From Numida meleagris (Eukaryota; Chordata; Aves; Galliformes; Numididae): 64,000 nucleotides of DNA. Shown one piece after another: positions 24,101-38,639 of this stretch. The notes under the pieces were generated by a model. It saw nothing but the letters and a program-made list of their open reading frames with translations, made no database searches and was not told where the DNA came from. Made by a program: the position numbers and the translations under genes. How positions within the stretch are numbered: the stretch's first letter is position 1; every line of letters starts with the position of its first letter. The stretch is taken from NCBI RefSeq assembly GCF_002078875.1, contig NC_034410.1:98396871-98460870 (forward strand). The letters run 5' to 3'.

Positions 24101-27100
24101 TGTTCATTCCTGGTATCAGTACTGCAGCTGTTTCAGTTCTGTTTAATAATATTGCAGTTAAAATTAAATAACCAAACATGTTAGCCCTACTCCTTTCTTA
24201 GCCTAGGGAATATACACTGACTGTTTTTATGCTGTAGAAAATGTGTTTGCAAAGCTAAGAATCACCTTGCTGTATTTCACAGGGAATTTTTGTCAAGTCC
24301 TATAAATCAAACAAGTAACAATTTGGTGCTGTGTATTCAGCAATTGTTTATGTTACCTCTTTGTTTACATCTGCTATGCTGAATTTTCAGTCCAGCTTTT
24401 TTCTTCATCTCATTCAACTCACAGAATTTCTTCCTAATATTTATTCTCACCAAAGCATTTGTTAAAAGTGAGCATCAGAAATACATAGGGAAATCCTACT
24501 AATGCTCCAACTGTGGCACTGTCCAAGACAACATTACCTTCCTCCTACTACTCATCAGTCCTTCGTGTATTCAGCCAGAAGCTGCATTTAACCCTTTTGG
24601 TACCTTCTCAATCTGAAACTAAACTGTTTGTCCTTTGAAGTCTTAGTTAATTTTCAGGTCATTTCTTTCAAGTATACCACCACCACTGCTTATGTAGGTA
24701 GAAATGTTCACATTTCTTTATGTTCAAAGCCTGAATTATTGTTTGAATGGTATCTAGCTTACCGTGTAACATAGATCCTTCTGTGTGATGGGTTTCACGC
24801 TGCTATTCCACAAGTCCACATATCATTTACAGTCACATTTTGAGACATGTTTATCACTGACACTCTAGTAAAAAATGCTTTGCATATGCATGCTCCTAAT
24901 CTTCCCAGGACCTTTATTTCCACACAACCACCCACAGGCTGTAGCTCTCAGCTGGCCACTTCGTTATCTGTTTAGCATGTGTTTTATTAGTTCTCTAGAG
25001 TGCTAATGTTTAATTGCAGTACCAACCATATAAAAGTATATTATGTTGCTACTATTGACCAATTTTCTTAACCCAAATAGTGGAAATAGGACCTTTTTTT
25101 CACAAATTTTTGTTTAAGGTGTTATTTATACCTCCTATGCCCTCACATTTTGTTTGTTATCAGATAATGCTTATAAAGCCCTTTAACCTTCTCCCTTTAA
25201 TTTCACTCTGGACAGCTAACAGTTCACTCTTTTAAAATAAATTATTCTGCTTGTTTAAGCTTCTGCAATATATTTGAAGACCAAGGATGGTCTCAAGTAG
25301 ATTGGATGCAATTTATCAAAACTGGCTGATATTTAAGATATCTATCACTCACTAAATGTGATTCATGTCTCTCCTGGGTGGTAGTAAACTGCAAAGAAAG
25401 CGTGTAGTCTTCTCCTGAAATCAAGTCACACAACTCTGCTTTTCTTCCCAAATGGAGAGCAGAAACATTTATTAAACATATATATATATTTTCATCATTT
25501 TTGAATTATTTTACCATTGTTCATTCCTAATAGACTTTCAAAAAATATTCTTCTGTTATTGTGGATTTTTGTCTCAGTACTTGGCTAAATTTCTGCCTGT
25601 ATTGTATTTAATAAATTATAATTTATATAAGTTCCCTTCTCTTTACGCTTTTAATATCATCATTTGTAATCATTGTTAATGGATTATCAGTAAAAATGTC
25701 TTCTTTTTTGGGGGGAAATGATAGCTTTTTGCCCTTCAGCCTTCCCATCTGCATTTCCCCCTAGCCCATTCCTACTTAAAATGTTCATCTATAATTCTGC
25801 TTACAAGATATCTCAGTAAAGGGAAAATTGATCCGTGATTAGTTATTTAATATGTCATTTTAAATAAGTTCTGAGGTAATAATTAACTCCTGAACAAGTT
25901 CAGTTATAGAGAATTCCACTCACCACCATTCTTCCACTCAATTCTTCTAATAAAGTAAATGACAGTGTTATTTTGACGTTTCACCGATCTGCATAACTTC
26001 AGACTTTTTTCCCTTTACATCAGATTAAAAATGGGAATAAAATAATGATCATCAAGGGGTACTTCAGACAGCCTGTCATATTTAAATAGTGATTTAACAT
26101 CTTAAGAGAGACACTCAAAGGACTGAAGAATAGAAACAGTATTTTTGGTTTTTTGAAGACTGTAAGTTGTTGATCATACTTGCATTTTCATTATTCTTGT
26201 ATGGTATTGATATTGAAAAAAAGTGTGAAAAAATATACAAGAATTATAGGCTGAATTTGGTTTAATCATGTTTGTACCCTTACAACTGCAGACATTAAGA
26301 TAATGAAAAAACTGACTCCTGAAAAGTGCATTTTCAAAGAGTAATTAGTATAGTATCAAAACCACTCATTAATTCCTCCAAATCTGTCCCTACAGAAGAC
26401 ATTCATGCTAGGTTAAAAGCTATTTTCACTGAATCAGAAGAGAGAAAAATGATCTCTGATAACTACAGGTAACCAGCAGATCTCCGGCACCCAGTGAAAA
26501 GTTGGGAAGCATACCAAAGTGCCAAAGGTCTACAGAGATTTGTTACAACGTATTCAACTTTAAGAATTTATGCTGACATGCTAGATGTGCTTTGCAGTTT
26601 AATGGAAGGAAAATGCACACATGTGTTGCTGACTGTGCTGAAAGGTATTAAGTGGGAATAATAGCATCCTGTACTGAAGTGGAAATTTAACCCATCATTG
26701 AGAAACATTGCTAAAGCTCCCAGCTGGAGGGCTGATATGGTGACTAATGAAAAAGAAGCCACTTGGCTTGTTCTTCATAGTCAGGATTGACTTTGCACTT
26801 TGTGCTGTAGCAGATTGTGTGTGCGGTCAATAGTGGAGGGAAAGGTGTGCATGTGGGAAAACAAAACATGTCTTTGAGAAAATATATCTGTTAAAAGTGG
26901 GATTGGTCAACAGAGAAGTGCTCTCTGAGATCCAAGAGATTATCAACCACATTAATGTAGTTCACCAAAGAAAAGAAAGTGCTTTGTTTTGTAGGAGTGT
27001 TATATTTTGCTCACAGTAATATAACACAAGTATAACTCTAAAACAGCTTCCACATAAACACGTAGCTTTAAAGGCAACATGAACAATGCCTGCCAACAAC

Positions 27101-30100
27101 AGTCCTTTACCTGTCTGTGACTACAGAGGAACTTTGAATCTGACCTTGCCCAGCAATATTAAATTAATCCAGTTTTATAGTTATTATATAAATAAAATAG
27201 TATTATATAAATGAAACACGTGGAAGTACTTTAAAAGTTTATTATCCTGTTACCTGCCTTTGCCATTTTTTTTCTTTGCAAGCTAAATTCATTGACCCCA
27301 TGAAAGTCTCAGATCTTCCATTGATTTAATGGAGTTCTCCTCCCAGTCATAAAATTTCAATCATCTTTTCTCTGAACAAAACCAAAATCTTACCTTATAA
27401 GTACCTATTCATTAAGTTGTAATGCTACAGTCTAACTAACTAACTACCAATTGTGAAAGCTAATGTACTTTATGAGTTATGGTCTAAAAAATGCCCATCC
27501 AAACCTGCCAATTCATACTGAATAAGAAGTTAATAAAGAAACTTGTGAGAGACGGGGCGGGAAAACAGAGGTGAAGAGAGTCATTAAGACTTTAGTTTTC
27601 TTTTTCTTCTCTTCTTGGCTCCCTGGGAGTATAGAAAGGTTGGGAAGGATCTTCCTGCCTTGGGAAGGGCCACCTTACTCAGAAGATGCCATAACATCAA
27701 CTATAACTTCTTCTCAGGCAACAAGAATGGCAGCCAGTTCAGCTTCCCAAGGCTCTTGCTTGGCAAAGGAGCAATGATCACCTCATTGCTCCCTCCTAAC
27801 TGTCTACTGCTTTGGAATCCTTTAACCTTATCTATCCCTAAGGCAGACCCTTGTTATGAGTTTGTTATCTTGGAGGAAATAAAGTCTGGGTGGTAAAACA
27901 GAAATACTGTAATACTACTGGAAAATGATTCAACGCCTGTTAGACAGTCTCCTGGTCCAAGCACTTGTTTTGTACCTAGTCCACCTGAGATCATCCCTTA
28001 GTCCATATCTTAGGCAAGCTGCTTAGTATGGGATGCACTCCTTTAAAATATGCCCAGAGTACAGGAGAAAATCAGGCCTCAGCAGAGGATAATTTATCCC
28101 ACTCTATAAGAATCAGAAATAGCTATTCATTAGAGGAACTCTAGATGTCTGTCTTAAACAATATGCTTGATTTTTCAGATAGCAAAACAATGTGAAATGA
28201 GTTTTATCTGTAGTGCCTTTTTCTGTGTCATTCATCCACAAAACAGAAGTAACAGTATAGAGCCCACAGAAGAGCTGTATATGATAACAATGAATTATGT
28301 GAAACACTGCAGTGGAAAGAACATGATAAAAGAATCATTCTGAATTGACTAAGAATTCATACTCTTCAATTAAATTCCGAGAAGACTGCTACCTACTGGT
28401 AAAGTTTTAGATAGCACTGTTTTTTTTCAGTTTTTGTTGTTGTTGTTGTTGTTTGTTTATGTCTTTTTGATGGGGTAGAATTGAAGAAACAGTAAAAAAC
28501 AGAAGTTTAAGAGGATGATTATATTTCTATATGTAAATATACAATAGTAACTAAGATTGAAAGACTGAAGATTTGTAAAACAGAATGTTTCAAGAAGTAG
28601 AATTTTAGATGTAGCCTCCACAGGCAAAACTTAAAAACTTGATGTCTTAATTTCCGACTCATCCTTTAATTTTTCTCTCTTATAACATTAGCTTTTTTAT
28701 GATAAATTCTTTGTTCTTCTCCAAATTGCATCTTTAGCTTAATTTATGAGTTGTTTTGTCTTGGTAAAATATAAGACCAAAGGCAGAGGGAGGTAGCAGT
28801 CAGATGCTTGCAATAATTGACATCTGGTCCAGAATCAGTTATTGACTTTACTAAAATGCCTGAGCTAAGATTCAGACAGTGTTGACCAAGGCTTTTCTTT
28901 GGTCATATTCCCTGAGCAGGCAGGTCAGAAAAATGGTGATACAGCAGATGATAGCAGGGTGGAGACTACCTACAGGTAGTGGTTAAAGTTATTTTGTGGT
29001 CATTTAGCATTTCTGTTATTCTTAAAAGTAGACCTAATGTACAAAGAATCAATAGCAACAAAATTTTAGAGCTATGAAACATTACACATAGGTGCTATAC
29101 TGTAGGACTAAAGAAACACTCATTTTTGAATAGAAGGCATATAGAGAACAATTTTGGGGAAAGTACCTGTTAGATTTCACATTAATTATTCATACAAATA
29201 AGCTTAACAGTGGAATAAAAATAGAATTTTGGCCTTTACTCCAAGATGTACTTTTTGCAATTCTTCTTATGAGGACAAATGGATTTTCATTTCTTAAAAG
29301 TCATTTATCATGCATGACATCATTATTATTTAAAATAGTCAATTATTGATTGTTCAAGAATTTTTATTTTTGAATATTATCAAAAATTAACTACTTTTGA
29401 CAGCTAAAACTTCTGAAACATAATATTCCATCCTGTTTTATTTTACTGTGCTTCTCTCATTTTCAATGAATAAATAATCTTTGTTTTAATCCGAACATCA
29501 TGACTAGGTTAGCTATCCATTACAATATTGCCAAAGAATGCATCAGAATGAAATCAAGACCTGCTATGAGGAAACTAGTATAAAATATTATGCAGTAGCT
29601 CACTGCTCTCTCAGTCCTCAATCATATCATGTACATTACTGGATATATTACAAACACATCCATAAGGGGTCACACTTCATTTCCATTTGGCATTCTAATA
29701 ATTTCTTGGCATAATAATACGAAAAATTGGAGTGAAAGATAAAATGAATTTGCAGAAATCTTGAATATTCAATGTATAGAAGATTTGTTACATAATAAAA
29801 GCAACAGCGACATAAAGGGGATTTGTTAACCTGGTCGACAAATACTATTGATATGCTAAAATGCATTCATAGAGCATTTATGCTCTATGTCAGATTCTAG
29901 CTGTGCTAAGCAAATTCCTCAGAATACCATTTGTACCCTGTGAATAACCTCAAAACTTAATACACTGCTTTCAAAGAATTTCTCCTTCTAAAAACTTTCA
30001 AATATCTGTAACCTTTAAGCTCATTGTGCTACTGGATAATCATCTTGATTCACAGACAGAGTTGGGCAAAGCTACTACACTGCAGCTAAGAAGTCAAATA

Positions 30101-30454
30101 CAGTTTCAGTGTGCTCAGGGTGGATTCAGTGGATTGTGTCCATCCTGCAGCTATGAAGAGACAGGGAGACAGGCACTTTGCTTGTTGTCCTGGCCCTTGG
30201 CTCTGCAGGGTTGTCCATCATCACCTGAACGGGTGCAGGCAGTGACCTGCGGGCTTCATTCTCCAAAGCTGATGAAGTGTACCCAAGAATTCATTGCAAG
30301 CTTGCATTAAACTCCAAAGTTTCTGCTGAGCTACAGGCAGTTTCAGGCTTAATTCTTTATTTTAGTTCCTTCGTCCATCTTACCCTTCTGCAGTTGCCCA
30401 GTCTCATGTAACTTTACCATTTAGTGTGTAGGGTAAAAAGTGCCTAACTCAGCA
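21137..30454. other. AT-rich intergenic or intronic DNA, no gene seen
   Basis: This is the longest featureless stretch (9.3 kb). It has an 18-T run at 22578-22595 and a (TTG)n microsatellite at 28434-28456. It also has a perfect 9-bp inverted repeat with a 4-base loop at 29868-29889 and a GC-richer patch at 27541-27900 with an AATAAA near 27878. None of these supports a gene call. Confidence 0.5.
28434..28456 (+). repeat. (TTG)n microsatellite
   Basis: About seven tandem ttg units follow a T-run. This is a simple repeat with no other context. Confidence 0.9.
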
Positions 30455-30535
30455 CTGTGAAACCTAAACCTCCTCTGGCGCAACTTGAGGCCATTTCCCC
30501 TTGTCCTGTCACCTGTCACCAGTGAGAAGAAACTA
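30455..30535 (-). mobile_element. Short CR1 fragment
   Basis: The core aacctcctctggcgcaactt followed by gaggccatttccccttgtcc is the typical CR1 3' region seen from the opposite strand; it continues to cagtgagaagaa. Neither the 3' tail nor the RT frame is attached, so only about 80 bases of an old insertion remain. Confidence 0.8.
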
Positions 30536-33500
30536 TCAGTGGTTTCAGCTTCTGAAATAGTAAGCCTGGGTTCCAAAGCACTTTTGAACTGTCACACAGC
30601 ATTCCTAATCATGTTGGAAACTTTTATATTCCATAAATTTTATAAACTCCACTTAGTGTTTTTGTGTGAAGTTCCTTTTGAGTTGTTTCATAGCACACAA
30701 GATTCCCTAGTCAGATGCTCAAATCTTGTATTTCTTGTTCTTCTATATTTCAGTTATTTCAGTACATATAATCAAGCATTTTCTCTTCATGTCTGTCTTC
30801 CTACTGACATCTTTCTCTTAGGTTCAACATGCTGAGTCTCTGCCTAGCTCTGTATTTCCATTACCAGGCTGTTAAAAGGGAATCTGCCTTTCAGTCATTT
30901 CCTGAGAGACAGCACAGTGGAGAAGATAGGGTTTGCAGGCACTGTGGTCACAGACACCATGTATCTTGAGAGGCAGAGCTTTGCTGAAGGGAAGGAGCAG
31001 GCTTTGCTAAGTCAGCATTGAGCACCTGCTTAAGTCTCATCTACTTTCACGCTTAAGTGCTCTGATGAGTTAGAACCACAGTAACCAGCTGCCAGCCCTT
31101 CACTTCCGGATTAAAACAACAAAAAAACAGTTCTGGAAGATGTTCGTGCATCATGAACAGTTCCATACAATGTCTCTCTCTTTTCCTGATTATTTTTCTC
31201 CATCTACCCAACAGAACTCCATCCAGAGCAACAGGACAGCTTTAATTTGATCAAACTGTATGAAAATAACTGTATTTTCTAATTACGTTTATGCCATTCT
31301 TTTTTCCCCTGCTTATTTCATCCGAGAAAATAGTGTGGCTTTTAGCAAATATCTGAGGCAGTAAAATTGCTTATTAAATAGGACTCCCTGCTGATTTCAA
31401 TGTACTTTCAAACCACCTCAAAAGCTTGATGGCACAACATGGCCTATAGGTGCTTCTTACTAATGTGCCGTCTGGCACACTGAGAGATGATAACAAAAGA
31501 AAATCTGACTACTTCTTGAACATGGCTATCAGTGCTCGCATTACTATACAAATAAAATAGTCCTTTCTTAGTATATTCAAATGTTGGTCCTGGAATTTCC
31601 TTTTATGGCACAAAGTAAAATTCCAGCCAGCTCTCATTCCTAAAAAAATTGGAAAATTTATACATACTAGTCCAGGCAGTTCCTACCGGAGGGAATCGAG
31701 TGAAATACTAGATTACTTCATACTCTCTCAAAAGCCGTGTGATTTTTTTCAGTGTGATCTCTCACATCAGATCAAGATACTTGAACATTTTCAGATGCAA
31801 ACACATGGCAACAAAGCCATGAAAATAAGGGAGGGCCATCATTGTCTCCTTGGGAAGGAGATGCTGCCTTCCTCAAGACTGCCTTTTCTCCAGGCAGAAA
31901 TGGTTTATCAAGACAGAGCAACATAAAGGACAAAAAACAGTTTCTGACTTTGTGTTATGCTTGGCCGCTTCATCTGTACTATTGGGATGTAACAAATTGT
32001 GGCCAGACAGAGAAGATAACAGTAAATCCTTTTATATCAGCAATCAGTCTGGCCAAGCACAACATCTGCTATCAGCTCTGGACTCAGAGAAATTTCATAT
32101 AAACTAATCACCCATTGCTGAACATACTGAGAGAAAAAGGACTTAATGATCGATTGGTTTCTTAGCTCTAATGCTTTACCACTTCCCTTGTAGGTTTTAA
32201 GGTATTGGAACCCCAGTGTTTGAGACTTCAGACACAGTTTATGTAACTCAATTATGGATCAGTCTTCCTAATATCTGTAAAAGAATATAACCCAGATTTC
32301 AAAAGTTATTGCTGATTTTCCTTTCCCATTACTTGCAGTATACTATTTATATTGAAAACAGCTGATTTTTACAAAAATTTCCCTATTCTTTTCATCCAAT
32401 AGTCAACCCCTTTCTAGAGATTTAGTACTGCTATTTCAACGAAGACCAAAAATAGTTACTAATATTTGTAACTGTTATTTAACTGAGATAAGTAGCATAC
32501 TGTCTAGATGAAGTTTTCAATACCATCCTGATGATTTTGAGTATATGACTTTAATATGTACATACATGAGGCAACGATGTGATCTGCAGATTTAGGAATC
32601 TCTAGTTGCTCATTAACTCAATAAACAATTGTTCTGTATTTGGTACACTTAAACAACAAAACTTTGTTTATTTGTCTTCATATATTGCTAAATTTCTGAA
32701 ATCTTGCATTTGTCTAAATGCAGTGCTAAAGTTCTGAAATCTCCATTTGCACTCAATCAACTGAGCATATAGTACCATTTTTATATAGGTTCATTTAGTG
32801 ATAAGCATTTGTAGTGACCTTGATATTCAGCAATATGATATTTTTAGGGTTTTTAAAAGATTTGTGTGTCTTCTGTTTTGGATATCACTATATTTTCAGA
32901 GATCAGTTTTAAATGTGTAACAATTCACATTCTTAAAGTACTTTAATGTTGTTCTGACTTCACACAAAATGGCAGTTGTGAAAATGCTGTATAAATATTT
33001 TAAGGAAGTGGTTACGTGCTTGAATCAACTTTTCTTGTCTGAACCCTGTAGAAATCAGTGGGGAGTGCTTTTGGTATCTTATGCTTTATTCAAAATTTCA
33101 TCCTTTTTTTGTTGGGGTATGAAATGTTTGGCTTTGGTTTTTATCAGATTTACACTTAAAATCATTGCTTTCTTCTAAAACAGCCAAGAAGGAATATTTC
33201 CCAGTTGACTGATTTTTCTTTTCTAGATTTCCTCTTTGAGATGAAGTGGACAAAAATCAACATAAAGACATATTCTTATATATTTTTTTTTTGTCAGAAT
33301 TTTGTGTTTTGAAGTTTTCTATAATCTCTGTAACTTGAAGTGATTATTTGTTTAGAGCTTTCAGAACAGTTTTAGGCCTCTTTATACTTAAAGCTGCGCC
33401 TTAGGAGACAGTTGCCAGTGCTCTTTGTCCCCCTCCCCTTTGTTCAAATGTGTATATGAAAATCAAAGCCATAAATTACACAATGAAAATGGGCTGCACA

Positions 33501-36500
33501 ATCTATATTAGTAATGTCTCTTCAAGGAAACAGACAGAGGGCTCCCAATATTCCTACTGCTCAGCAGAAACCATCAATATTTAATGTGACAGACAAAGTA
33601 AGAGGGAAGAGTGCTGATGGCAGGAAACAATGGGCTATTTCTTACACCATAAATATTTACCTTGCCTCAAGTTCATGTTCCACAGTCTCCCTTAGCAGAT
33701 TTTTCTGGCTTGACGTGTTGTTTCCCTTACTTGGACTACCAGTGACAATATTTCCTCTAATGAAGATATTTTTCTAGTTATTTTGCAAAAAGATTGATTG
33801 GTTTGTGTTGCTATTATAATTGGTGGTGAACTGTAACCATGTTTAATGCTGCTATGCTGGATGATGTATAAATAGACAATTAATTACAATTCCTGAGCTG
33901 AGAATTTGTCTTAAAAACTAAGTGTTACTGGCAGAGGAGGCAAATGCATTTTCAACTATGGGCCACATTTTCAAGTAGCAAAATGCCTGATGCAGAAATG
34001 CTTTTGACTCAAATTTTTATGAAAGAAGTATGGGGAAATGGCACCTGAATAGCTCTAGGAAGTCTTGATCGTTTGTACTGATTAATAATGGCATCAAAAA
34101 AATTCAGCACATTATGCCCATTTTGAGCAGTAACTGCAGTATTTATTCTTTCATGTTTGGATCCCAAATATATGAGTAGAAGATTGAGGAAACCTCAGTT
34201 TAAACAAGTTCATGTGTCTCTGAGACTTGATGTTATGAAGATTTATGATCACATATAACACCAGCTGGTAACTGCTATTTTAATAGAATTTGCTGTGCTT
34301 TCTTTACTATTTTCATTTTCAATTAGAAAATAAAAAAAAGTGTATGACCACAATAAATATTCAAATACTGAGTCAATATTCAAGTGTTCTGTTTTATAAA
34401 TGTCCCTTATAATGGATAGGTAATTTGGTGGTTCAAATGTGTTTTGATGCTTCTTCCAGCTCTTACAGCAGCATTCATTCAAACAAGTTGCTACTCAGGG
34501 ATGCATTGCCTCTAAAGAATCCTCAGTAATAGAGAAATGTTTTGTAATGTGTTGCATTTTTTTTTTTACATCAAAGATGGAATTTTAAGAAAATATTTTA
34601 TATTCTCCCATTTGCTCCAGAGGACACCAGATGAGTATTTTCCATGGCTTTTAGTGAAAGCGGGGCTGACAACTTAATCCACAATGTTTATTCAGAAGTA
34701 AGCTTCCCATGTTTGATCACCTCTTACTTAATCCATCAACGTGCTTATTCTCCTTTGATCCTTTCCTTTGATGGAACTGCTGAGTCTCTTTCTCAGCAAC
34801 ATTTCATGTTCTGGTGTGTGTATAACTATCCATAGTACACCTTCCATAAGCAAAAATACTATTTGGTGCCCAGTGGAAGTATTTGGTTAGTATTTCCCAT
34901 GGTTTCTGCTGACAGTAGATGCATACCTAGAACGTGCTTCATTTAATTGAAGGACCACAGGTACCTGGGGGCAAATGAAAGCAACATTTTGGCTGGCCTC
35001 AAGACTGAGCATGGCAGGCAACTAAAGCTGTTGGTAATATGGGGATCTGCCCCTGTGATAAAAGCAGCACAGCTCAGCCTCTGTTCCAGTTTTGAAAGCA
35101 GACTCACTGAAGCGCAGTAAAAAGGGTACCTGAAAGATAAAGGAGAACAGAAAGTTGAAATGGGACGTGTGGAAGATAAAAAAAAAAAAGAGAGGCAGAG
35201 AAATTTAAAAGTGCAAGAACAAGTAAATAAATTTCAAGCATTATTGGGTAGAATTTGGAAACAGCGCAACAAGAGTTACAAGGAAAATTATACTGACATA
35301 GTGTTAAAGTGAAGTAGGGTTTGGTATTTAAATTCCTATATATTCCAAAATGTGAGCAACGTTAAGAAAAGAAGCTGAAGGAAAAGGTAGAATGGCTAAA
35401 ATCTCAAGAATTATGAAGCACATAAATATTGAGACTATAAAAGCAGTGAGTTAAATATGGTGTGAGGCTAGTTCAGAAACTCTAGTAGAATCTTTACTTA
35501 AATTGTGAAGCAAAGAAGTATATTGACTTTTACATCTGCCTATTATGTTCAGATAATAACAATTATTTTCTAGAGATCATAACTATGAAAGTATATTGAT
35601 AAAGGTTTGTTCTCAAGAGAAATAACATTCATGTCAAAAAGAGTGACAATCTCATTTTACCTACATCAATATTCCTAGTTTGGTGCAGTCTCTTTTCTCA
35701 GAACAATACATTCTACGAAAATTATTTATGTTCAGCATCCTGTCTATTAAATTAAGAATATTTTCAGCTGAGGCAAAGCAATTTCAGAACGACAGCCTTG
35801 CATTCATGGTAATACTTCTTCAAAACTCAACATATTGTATATTTAGTAATTAATATAGAATATTTGTCATATAAAAATATTAAAGAAGGATAAAATGTGA
35901 TTAAACATGAGTATAGTTCGATGTGTTTCTTCACCGAAATATTCTTTCCTCAAATGAAGAGACGAAGGAACATCTCGAAGGATAGAAATATTAATGATAA
36001 TCAGGACCTGCATCCGTATGCTTTGGAGTTCCTTACAATTGGCACAGTGTTACTTCCACATTTTGCAATGAGAAAGAAAAAGGCCATATACAACACCTTG
36101 CTGCAGGCAGCCCAGCCACCCCTGACAGCAGAGGTGAAAGCTAACCACTACTCCATTTCCATTCCTGGTAATATACAAGGCACAGCAATGGAAAATCAAA
36201 CTTCTTTTCCAGGACCAGTTATTTCTTTGGAGGTAGAATCAGATTCCCTTCATCCCAAGAACTGTGTTTCACTTTATCAAGTATACTATAAAATAACCCT
36301 ACTCCAGGCAAGTATTTAGAAGAAATATATTTCAGGTGAACTGATAGTGTCAATAAACTCTGTAGGCTTTTCTTTTTTTGTTTTGACTCAAATAGAGCAG
36401 GATTCAAATACTCACTGCTGTAAATTGGCTCTGAAAATACCTTTACATCTATTTTGACAGTCCCTTTTTCAAAGCTCAAATGTTCCCGCTGGGAATTACA

Positions 36501-38422
36501 CCCACGATTCGATTGAAAAGACAATACAAGGAAAGAGTCAGACTCTGCTTCAGGAAAATGAATAAACCTATTATGAGGCAGCCACTTAACAGTAAAATCA
36601 AGGTCATTTTTTTTGTCAGGTGTTCTGACTTTATAACTTTTGAACTGCTTGTTAAGAATACTAAATGAATCTTGAAAATGCAGAGTTGAATTTCCTTGCT
36701 TTTATTCTTTAGTTTACATGTTCTGTATTAACATGCCAGTACAATCAGGAAATCATTGCTTCTGCTTCCAGTTTTATTTCAAATATATAATCTGACTAGT
36801 TGGAAACTAAAGATAATCGTTATACATAAGCTTGCTGTCAATAAAGTTTTATAGGTTACTTGTTTTCCATTTTTTTTGTTAATTCTGATTATGCATATGT
36901 TAAGGCATTTTTAAATATAAATACTAGATAGTTTAAAGCGTACTTCAAATTTTTGGGAGATATCTAGTATATAATTCACAAGAAATTAGGTTTTCCCCTT
37001 TTCTTTCAAGTAAATTATCCCAAAGTCTATAAGGCAATAAGAAAGCTATTTTTCACCTAGGATAGATGAGAAAATATAAATAATACCTGGAAAATGTCAG
37101 CACCAACCTATTTCATTGAGACAAAACCTATAAAACAGAAAAACTTCATTCCGATTTCATCTATCATCAGATACAGTTATCTATTGAAAACCAGAGCACT
37201 GAAGGATTCAGTCAAGTATAAAATGTACTGCAAACACTGATAGAGCTGATTTCAAAAGTATTTCCAGATAAGGAAGTCTTCTGGGAGAGTGCCATCAACA
37301 CTTCCAAAAGTAATCAGAATGCCCTTTAAAACCACTGTGATTTATTCCACCTGCTCCTTTTTTTTGTTTCTTGAGGGCCAGGTGTACAAGGTAATCTGAC
37401 TTCTGAGAAAGTCAGCTAAGACTAATTTATCCAAACAATGAATTCCTACAAATTTTACTGAAAAAAGTAAATTTAGCTCATAGTGAGCTGAGTATGTATT
37501 TCTGTTTCTGACTGCGAAGATGCCATACTTCTAAAAAAATTAAAAATCTGTTAAAATGAACATGTTCTTCCACATAACTGGACTTTTAATACATCCAGTT
37601 ATTACAAAATAAATAAAAAGAATAAAAATAACTTTGACTGCCAGAATCACAATGTCTCTGACTCTTTTTCTTGCATATCATGTTCCCATTTGACTTTCAT
37701 TTTCATTCCAATCATATTAAAAAAGTCTTAACTAATATTGAATCTGCATAAGTCTTTATCTAAAATGAGTTATATAGGTTCTTATCTTTATAAAGCTAAA
37801 CATTTAGTACAAAATTAGCCTATATTTCCTGTTTTATTTGAATAAGCAATGATTAAATGAGTATATTAGATTGTTGGGTTTTTTTTCCTGTGGATGCAAA
37901 ACTGAGAGAGTCAATTCTGTGTTTCTCAAGTAGAGCTAACACTAAAAGTTTATTGTATTATGCATGGGAAATATATGCATTTTTCTAGGTTTAGAGGTCT
38001 TTGCTGTTTTAGCTGTGGAATAAGAAACAACTGTACAGACTACCCCTTTCCTCCCACAGCTTGGAGCTTGAAATGCTGCTATATAAAGAGTCTTTCTCAT
38101 ATTTTATACGGGCTGTGGTTCAGCTGTCACTGATCTGAGAAGTGACCCGCATGCAGATCAAAACATAATACTTGGGATAAATCCATACTCAGGATAAAAA
38201 CTGAGGAGCAACAGCTTGGCTATTTACGCCTTTTTAATACTTGTAAATGCCTTTAAGTTGTCAGAAAATATGCACTTTAAGGCTGATGAATCATCCCTGA
38301 AATCTGATCTTGATTTTTTCATGTTAGTTGTCAACTCCTTCTCTTCCATCTGCCTTCCAAGTTAGGTCTAAGCAGGACTTAATACAGAGCAAGTCTTTCT
38401 TGGTTTTTTTTTACCCTTTCAG
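30536..38422. other. AT-rich intergenic or intronic DNA, no gene seen
   Basis: I recognise no repeat family. Several open frames of 60-140 codons exist (the longest is plus strand 35897-36319), but none has a domain or convincing splice context. A TATA-like tatataaag lies near 38080. Confidence 0.5.
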
Positions 38423-38639
38423 AAAGAAATGAAATCTGAGCTTAAACCAGAAAATATAAAACACCCATCCAACCTCCCACTGCCCAGGGGATTGTCGTTT
38501 CTTTGGTATATCATGAATACCATGAGAGATCCAGAAGACAGAAGCATTCAGCACAGCTATGAGAAAAAAAGAGAGAGAGCCATCATCCTGACAGCAATGC
38601 ACCTAGTCTTTAGGCACAGACCTGACAACATCAGAACAG
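38423..38639 (+). CDS. Candidate host exon of unknown product
   Basis: A 217-base open segment is bounded on the left by a polypyrimidine tract ending in cag (ttttttttaccctttcag) and on the right by acag|gtaggc, a plausible donor. Translation in the open frame begins KEMKSELKPENIKHPSN and ends near HRPDNIRT. It is rich in charged residues, with EKKRERA in the middle and no cysteine. No signal peptide, membrane segment or known domain is visible. Length 217 is not a multiple of three, so a coding exon would end in phase 1. No neighbouring exon is recognised within several kilobases. It could be a genuine exon of a long gene spanning the window, a lncRNA exon, or a chance frame. I cannot tell which from sequence alone. 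Confidence 0.2.

Noticed and set aside
27541..27900. GC-richer patch with AATAAA near 27878, considered as a solo LTR or lncRNA end
   Set aside because: No TG...CA ends with a target duplication and no splice acceptor could be established.
29868..29889. Perfect 9-bp inverted repeat, considered as a microRNA hairpin
   Set aside because: The stem is far too short for a precursor and no known mature sequence was recognised.
35897..36319. Plus-strand open frame of 140 codons
   Set aside because: Composition follows the AT-rich background and no motif is recognised.
38070..38160. TATA-like tatataaag, considered as a promoter
   Set aside because: TATA words are common in AT-rich DNA. No initiator, GC context or exon follows.
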